From contig NZ_CP079865.1 in assembly GCF_025263565.1 (NCBI RefSeq), positions 3,348,001 to 3,412,000 on the forward strand: 64,000 nt of DNA. Direction: 5' to 3'. The notes under the pieces were generated by a model. That model was not told the origin of the DNA, made no database searches, and saw only the letters and a program-made list of their open reading frames with translations. Each line of letters starts with the position of its first letter. The first letter of the stretch is position 1. This document shows positions 60,768 through 64,000 of this stretch, piece after piece. A program made the translations under genes and the position numbers. This stretch comes from Mycobacterium sp. SMC-8 (lineage in GTDB: Bacteria; Actinomycetota; Actinomycetes; Mycobacteriales; Mycobacteriaceae).

Positions 60768-61830
60768 CCGGGGTGGCAGACATCGTGATCGGGTTGGCGA
60801 CCTGAGGCGCCGGGCTGCCCGGCACCTGCACCGTCGCGTCGATGCCCAGGCTCTCGGCGAACGCGAACGCCTCGGCCAGATCGTTGATCGGGCCGGCCGG
60901 CACGCCCAGCTTGGTCAGCGTGTGGTACCAGTGGTCGGCGCCGTGCGCCTTCAAGGCCGGTTCGATCAACGTGCACAACACATCCCGGTGGGCCACTCGG
61001 TCCGGGTTGGTGACGAAGCGCGCATCCCGGGCCAGTTCGGGCATGCCGATCGCAGCGCTGAACGCGGTGAACTGCTTGTCGTTGCCGACGGCCACCGCGA
61101 TCGGACGGTCCGCGGTGTCGAACGTCTGATACGGCGCGATGCTGGGATGCCGGTTACCCATCATGGTCGGAACCACGCCGGCACCCAGGAAGCCGGATGC
61201 CTGGTTGACCATCGACGACAACAGAACGGAGAACAGATCGGTGTCCACGCGTTGCCCCTCACCGGTGCGGCCGCGGTGGGCCAGCGCGGCCAGAATCCCG
61301 CTCAGCGCGTGCAGCCCGGCCAACACGTCGACCAGCGCCACGCCCGCCTTGGTGGGGTCCTCACCGGTGCCTGTCACGCTCATCAAGCCGCCGACGGCCT
61401 GCACCAGCAGGTCATACCCGGGCAGGGACGCCCCGCCGCCGCGGCCGAAACCGGTGATGGCGCAATAAATCACATCGGGGCGGATCGCACGCAGATCCTG
61501 GTAGCCCAGCCCGAGTCTCTCCATGGTGCCGGGCCGGAAATTCTCCACGACGACGTCCGCCCCGGCGACCAGGTCGCGGGCCGCCTGCTGCCCGTCGGGG
61601 GAGGACAGATCGAGCACCACGGAGCGCTTGTTGCGGTTGACGGCGTTGAAATACGTGGCCACGCCGGAGGCATCGTAGGGCGGTCCCCACTGCCTGGTGT
61701 CGTCGCCGGTGCCCGGCCGCTCCACCTTGATGACCTCGGCGCCGAAGTCACCCAGCATCATCGTCGCGTACGGGCCGGCCAGCACGCGGCTGAAGTCGAC
61801 GACGACGACGCCGTCGAGGGCGCCGGTCAC
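60703..61830 (-). CDS. Family III CoA-transferase (CaiB/BaiF; possible glutarate CoA-transferase)
   Basis: A 375-residue family III CoA-transferase: VVVDFSRVLAGPYATMMLGD, GAEVIKVERPGTGDDTRQW, NRNKRSVVLDLSS and ENFRPGTMERLG, with the catalytic Asp in LPGYDLLVQAVGGLMS. The GTG start overlaps the aldehyde dehydrogenase stop, and the next gene is a glutaryl-CoA-dehydrogenase-like ACAD. That trio resembles glutarate activation and oxidation (SUGCT-type transferase), although other dicarboxylates are possible. Confidence 0.82.
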   Translation of the reverse strand: MTGALDGVVVVDFSRVLAGPYATMMLGDFGAEVIKVERPGTGDDTRQWGPPYDASGVATYFNAVNRNKRSVVLDLSSPDGQQAARDLVAGADVVVENFRPGTMERLGLGYQDLRAIRPDVIYCAITGFGRGGGASLPGYDLLVQAVGGLMSVTGTGEDPTKAGVALVDVLAGLHALSGILAALAHRGRTGEGQRVDTDLFSVLLSSMVNQASGFLGAGVVPTMMGNRHPSIAPYQTFDTADRPIAVAVGNDKQFTAFSAAIGMPELARDARFVTNPDRVAHRDVLCTLIEPALKAHGADHWYHTLTKLGVPAGPINDLAEAFAFAESLGIDATVQVPGSPAPQVANPITMSATPVTYRSGPPALGADGSATTAGP

Positions 61831-63287
61831 GAACCTGCCCTGCCGCCACGCAGATACACGGTGGTGGTGTGGGTGAAGAAATCGCGCGCGGCCGGGCCCT
61901 GCTCCTTGGGGCCGAGCCCACTCTTCTTCGCCCCGCCGAACGGGACATGGGGGTCGGCGCCCGCCGACTCCGAGTTGACGTGCAGCACCCCGACATCGAT
62001 CTGATCGACGGCCTGCAGGGCGCGGGTCAGGTCCTGGGTGAAAACCGCTGCAGAGAGCCCGAACTCGCTGTCATCGGCCAGCGCGAACGCCTCGTCGGCG
62101 TCGGCGGCGCGCCGGATGGCCAGCACCGGCCCGAACAGCTCGTCGGTCCAGACGTCGGCGTGGGCGCCGTCGAGTTCGAGGATCGTCGGCGCGACGAAGT
62201 AGCCATGGGCCAGCATGCCCTCGGTATAGGGCCGGCCGCCGGTGAGCACCGTGGCGCCCTGGTCGACAGCCGCGTCGACGCCGGCCGAGATGGACTGCTG
62301 GGCCGCGGCGCTCACCACCGGTCCCATCTGTGTCGCGTCGTCGACAGGGTCGCCCACACGCAGCTCCCGGGCGCGCGCGAGCAACGCGTCCCGGAAGCGG
62401 TCGGCGATTCCGGCCGTCACGATCAGACGCGAAGTGGCCGTGCACTTCTGGCCGGTGGACCGGAACGCGCCCAGCATCACCTGCTCCACCGCGAGGTCGA
62501 TGTCGGCGTCGTCGAGCACCACGGCGGCGTTCTTGCCGCCCATCTCCGCCTGTGCCGGCACACCTCGGGCCGCGGCCGCGGCCGCGATCCGACGTCCCAC
62601 AACGGTGGACCCGGTGAAGGTGATCCCGTCCAGGCCGGGATGGTCGACCAACGCTTCGCCGATGTCCGAGTCGCCGATCAGGAGGTTGAGCACACCCGGC
62701 GGCAGGCCGGCGTCGGTGAGCGCCTCCGCGAGTCGGATCGCCAGCAGCGGAACGGTACTCGCCGGCTTCCACAGCACGGTGTTGCCGTAGACCAGCGCCG
62801 GTGCGATCTTCCATGCCGGGATCGCGATCGGGAAGTTGAACGGGGTGATGACGCCGACGACGCCCAGTGGCTTGCGGGTGATGAGAATCTGTTCACCGGC
62901 GCGGGGTGAGGCGAAGATCTCGCCGGCCTGCCGGTCGCCCTCGTTGCCGTAATAGCGCAGGATCTGGGCGGCCCGGCGCACTTCGCCGACGCCTTCGACC
63001 CGCGTCTTGCCCTCCTCGACGGCGAGCTCGAGCCCCCACGGTTCGGCGTTGCGCTCGACCAGGTCCGCCGCGGCCAGCAGCACCGCGCCCCGCTGGTGCA
63101 GCGGCGTCGCTGCCCAGGATGTGTTTGCCGCGGCCGCCGCGGCGACCGCAGTGTCGACATCGCCTGCCACGGCGCAACTGCCCTCGGCCACGACGACATC
63201 CGGGCGGGCGGGGTTCACACTCAGCAGCGACTGACCCCTTCCGTCGATCCAGTGGCCGCCGATCAGATGCCGTACCGATGCCGTCAT
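61827..63287 (-). CDS. Aldehyde dehydrogenase (ketoglutarate/glutarate semialdehyde type)
   Basis: A 486-residue aldehyde dehydrogenase with ITPFNFPIAIPAWKIAPAL, FTGSTVVGRRIAAAA, catalytic Glu in AEMGGKNAAVVL and nucleophile Cys in TGQKCTATSR. The GQKCTATSR loop is typical of alpha-ketoglutarate-semialdehyde-type dehydrogenases. ATG 63287 overlaps the stop of the ACAD gene. Conversion of glutarate semialdehyde (from 5-aminovalerate) to glutarate would fit the operon; this is inferred. Confidence 0.83.
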   Translation of the reverse strand: MTASVRHLIGGHWIDGRGQSLLSVNPARPDVVVAEGSCAVAGDVDTAVAAAAAANTSWAATPLHQRGAVLLAAADLVERNAEPWGLELAVEEGKTRVEGVGEVRRAAQILRYYGNEGDRQAGEIFASPRAGEQILITRKPLGVVGVITPFNFPIAIPAWKIAPALVYGNTVLWKPASTVPLLAIRLAEALTDAGLPPGVLNLLIGDSDIGEALVDHPGLDGITFTGSTVVGRRIAAAAAARGVPAQAEMGGKNAAVVLDDADIDLAVEQVMLGAFRSTGQKCTATSRLIVTAGIADRFRDALLARARELRVGDPVDDATQMGPVVSAAAQQSISAGVDAAVDQGATVLTGGRPYTEGMLAHGYFVAPTILELDGAHADVWTDELFGPVLAIRRAADADEAFALADDSEFGLSAAVFTQDLTRALQAVDQIDVGVLHVNSESAGADPHVPFGGAKKSGLGPKEQGPAARDFFTHTTTVYLRGGRAGS

Positions 63288-64000
63288 GAGCGGAATGCCG
63301 CGTGGCCGGTCAGCGCCTTGCCGATGGACAACAAGTGCATTTCCGAGGTGCCCTCGTAGGTCAGCACGGACTCCAGGTTGTTGGCGTGGCGCAGTGGCGA
63401 GTACTCCAGCGTGATGCCGCTGCCGCCCAGCACTGTGCGGCACTCACGTGCGATGGCCAGCGCCTCGCGTACGTTGTTGAGCTTGCCGAGGCTGATCTGT
63501 TCCGGACGCACGCCCTCGGCGTCCTTGATCCGGCCCAGGTGGATGGCCAGCAGCATGCCCTTGCCCAGTTCGACGCTCATGTTGGCCAGTTTCTCCTGAG
63601 TCAGCTGGTAACCGGCGAGGGGTTTGTCGAAGACGTCACGGGTCTGGGCGTAGGCGATCGTCGTCTCCAGGCTGTCGCGGGCGGCGCCGAGCGCACCGAA
63701 CACGATGCCGAAGCGGGCCTCGTTCAGGCAGGACAACGGAGCGCTCAACCCGACAGCCTCCGGCAGCTGCGCCGACGCGGGTAGCCGGACGTTGTCGAGC
63801 ACCAGCTCCGAGGTCACCGACGCCCGCAGCGAGAGCTTGCGGTGGATCGCGTTCGCTGTGAATCCTGGTGTGTCGGTGGGCACCAGGAAACCCCGGACAC
63901 CTTCGTCGGTCTGCGCCCACACGGTCGCGACGTCGGCCAGGTTGCCGTTGGTGATCCACATCTTGGTGCCGTTGAGCACCCAGTCTGCGTTGTCTCCGGC
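63284..64000 (-). CDS. gcdH: Glutaryl-CoA-dehydrogenase-like acyl-CoA dehydrogenase (partial)
   Basis: The C-terminal part (about 238 residues) of an acyl-CoA dehydrogenase; the N-terminus lies beyond the right window edge. Blocks are LNGTKMWITNGNLADVATVW, KLSLRASVTSELVLDNV, RDVFDKPLAGYQLTQEKLAN, and the C-terminal LGGSGITLEYSPLRHANNLE, SVLTYEGTSEMH, which is characteristic of glutaryl-CoA dehydrogenases (catalytic Glu in TYEGT). GcdH oxidises and decarboxylates glutaryl-CoA to crotonyl-CoA. It is coupled by 4 bases to the aldehyde dehydrogenase. Confidence 0.82.
   Translation of the reverse strand, partial: AGDNADWVLNGTKMWITNGNLADVATVWAQTDEGVRGFLVPTDTPGFTANAIHRKLSLRASVTSELVLDNVRLPASAQLPEAVGLSAPLSCLNEARFGIVFGALGAARDSLETTIAYAQTRDVFDKPLAGYQLTQEKLANMSVELGKGMLLAIHLGRIKDAEGVRPEQISLGKLNNVREALAIARECRTVLGGSGITLEYSPLRHANNLESVLTYEGTSEMHLLSIGKALTGHAAFRS

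Overview
The window comes from a high-GC actinobacterium, almost certainly a fast-growing Mycobacterium (Mycolicibacterium). The evidence is Mce-associated proteins, a 13E12/DUF222 HNH gene with a mycobacterial LexA box, an MspA-type porin (a fast-grower trait), a PE-PPE-domain secreted hydrolase, KshA/Hsa-type steroid enzymes, many GTG starts and TANNNT leaderless promoters.

Layout. (1) 1-1252: the tail of an mce operon, with two Mce-associated membrane proteins, the first frameshifted. (2) About 1339-39521: a large steroid-type catabolic island. It holds two KstD-like dehydrogenases and a Kst4D-like one, KshA and a frameshifted KshB, and a full set of ring-cleavage homologues (HsaA, HsaB, HsaC, HsaD). 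It also holds side-chain genes: FadD, a paired FadE, a crotonase, and a thiolase-fold lipid-transfer protein with a DUF35 partner. Two Baeyer-Villiger monooxygenases, two HSL esterases, SDRs, an OYE, PadR and IclR regulators and an MHS-type MFS carrier complete it. A 13E12 HNH gene sits inside. A short dyad motif recurs upstream of several operons, four times at 43-45 bp before a start codon, and may mark one regulon. (3) 39969-40674: an MspA-family porin with an altered constriction loop and a strong intrinsic terminator. (4) 40769-43885: a cobalamin riboswitch and a BtuFCD/FecBCD-type importer. (5) 44216-49462: a small secreted peptide, a PE-PPE-domain protein with an acidic tail, an AraC regulator, a small membrane protein, a zinc alcohol dehydrogenase and an HpnE/phytoene-desaturase-like flavoprotein. 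(6) 49515-60767: a cyclic-amine (morpholine/piperidine/pyrrolidine, mor/pip-type) locus. It has a semialdehyde dehydrogenase, an APC permease, a GntR regulator translationally coupled to a soluble Cache-domain protein, CYP151-like P450, 3Fe-4S ferredoxin, a glutamine-synthetase homologue, a binding-protein-like ORF without signal peptide, two class-C26 amidotransferase-like hydrolases and a PucR regulator. (7) 60703-64000: a family III CoA-transferase, an aldehyde dehydrogenase and a glutaryl-CoA-dehydrogenase-like ACAD cut by the window edge.

How the parts may work together (inference). In the island, FadD/FadE/EchA/Ltp would shorten a steroid side chain. KstD, Kst4D and KshAB would open ring B, and HsaA-D would hydroxylate and cleave ring A. 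The BVMOs and esterases hint at ketone-to-lactone/ester steps absent from plain cholesterol catabolism. In the amine locus, the P450 would open the ring to an amino-aldehyde, the GS homologue and C26 hydrolases would run a gamma-glutamylated route, and the dehydrogenases would give succinate or glutarate. The last three genes could then take up glutarate as glutaryl-CoA, as expected for piperidine/5-aminovalerate.

No rRNA, tRNA, IS element or CRISPR array was recognised. Two genes carry single-site frameshifts; these may be true pseudogenes or sequencing errors.
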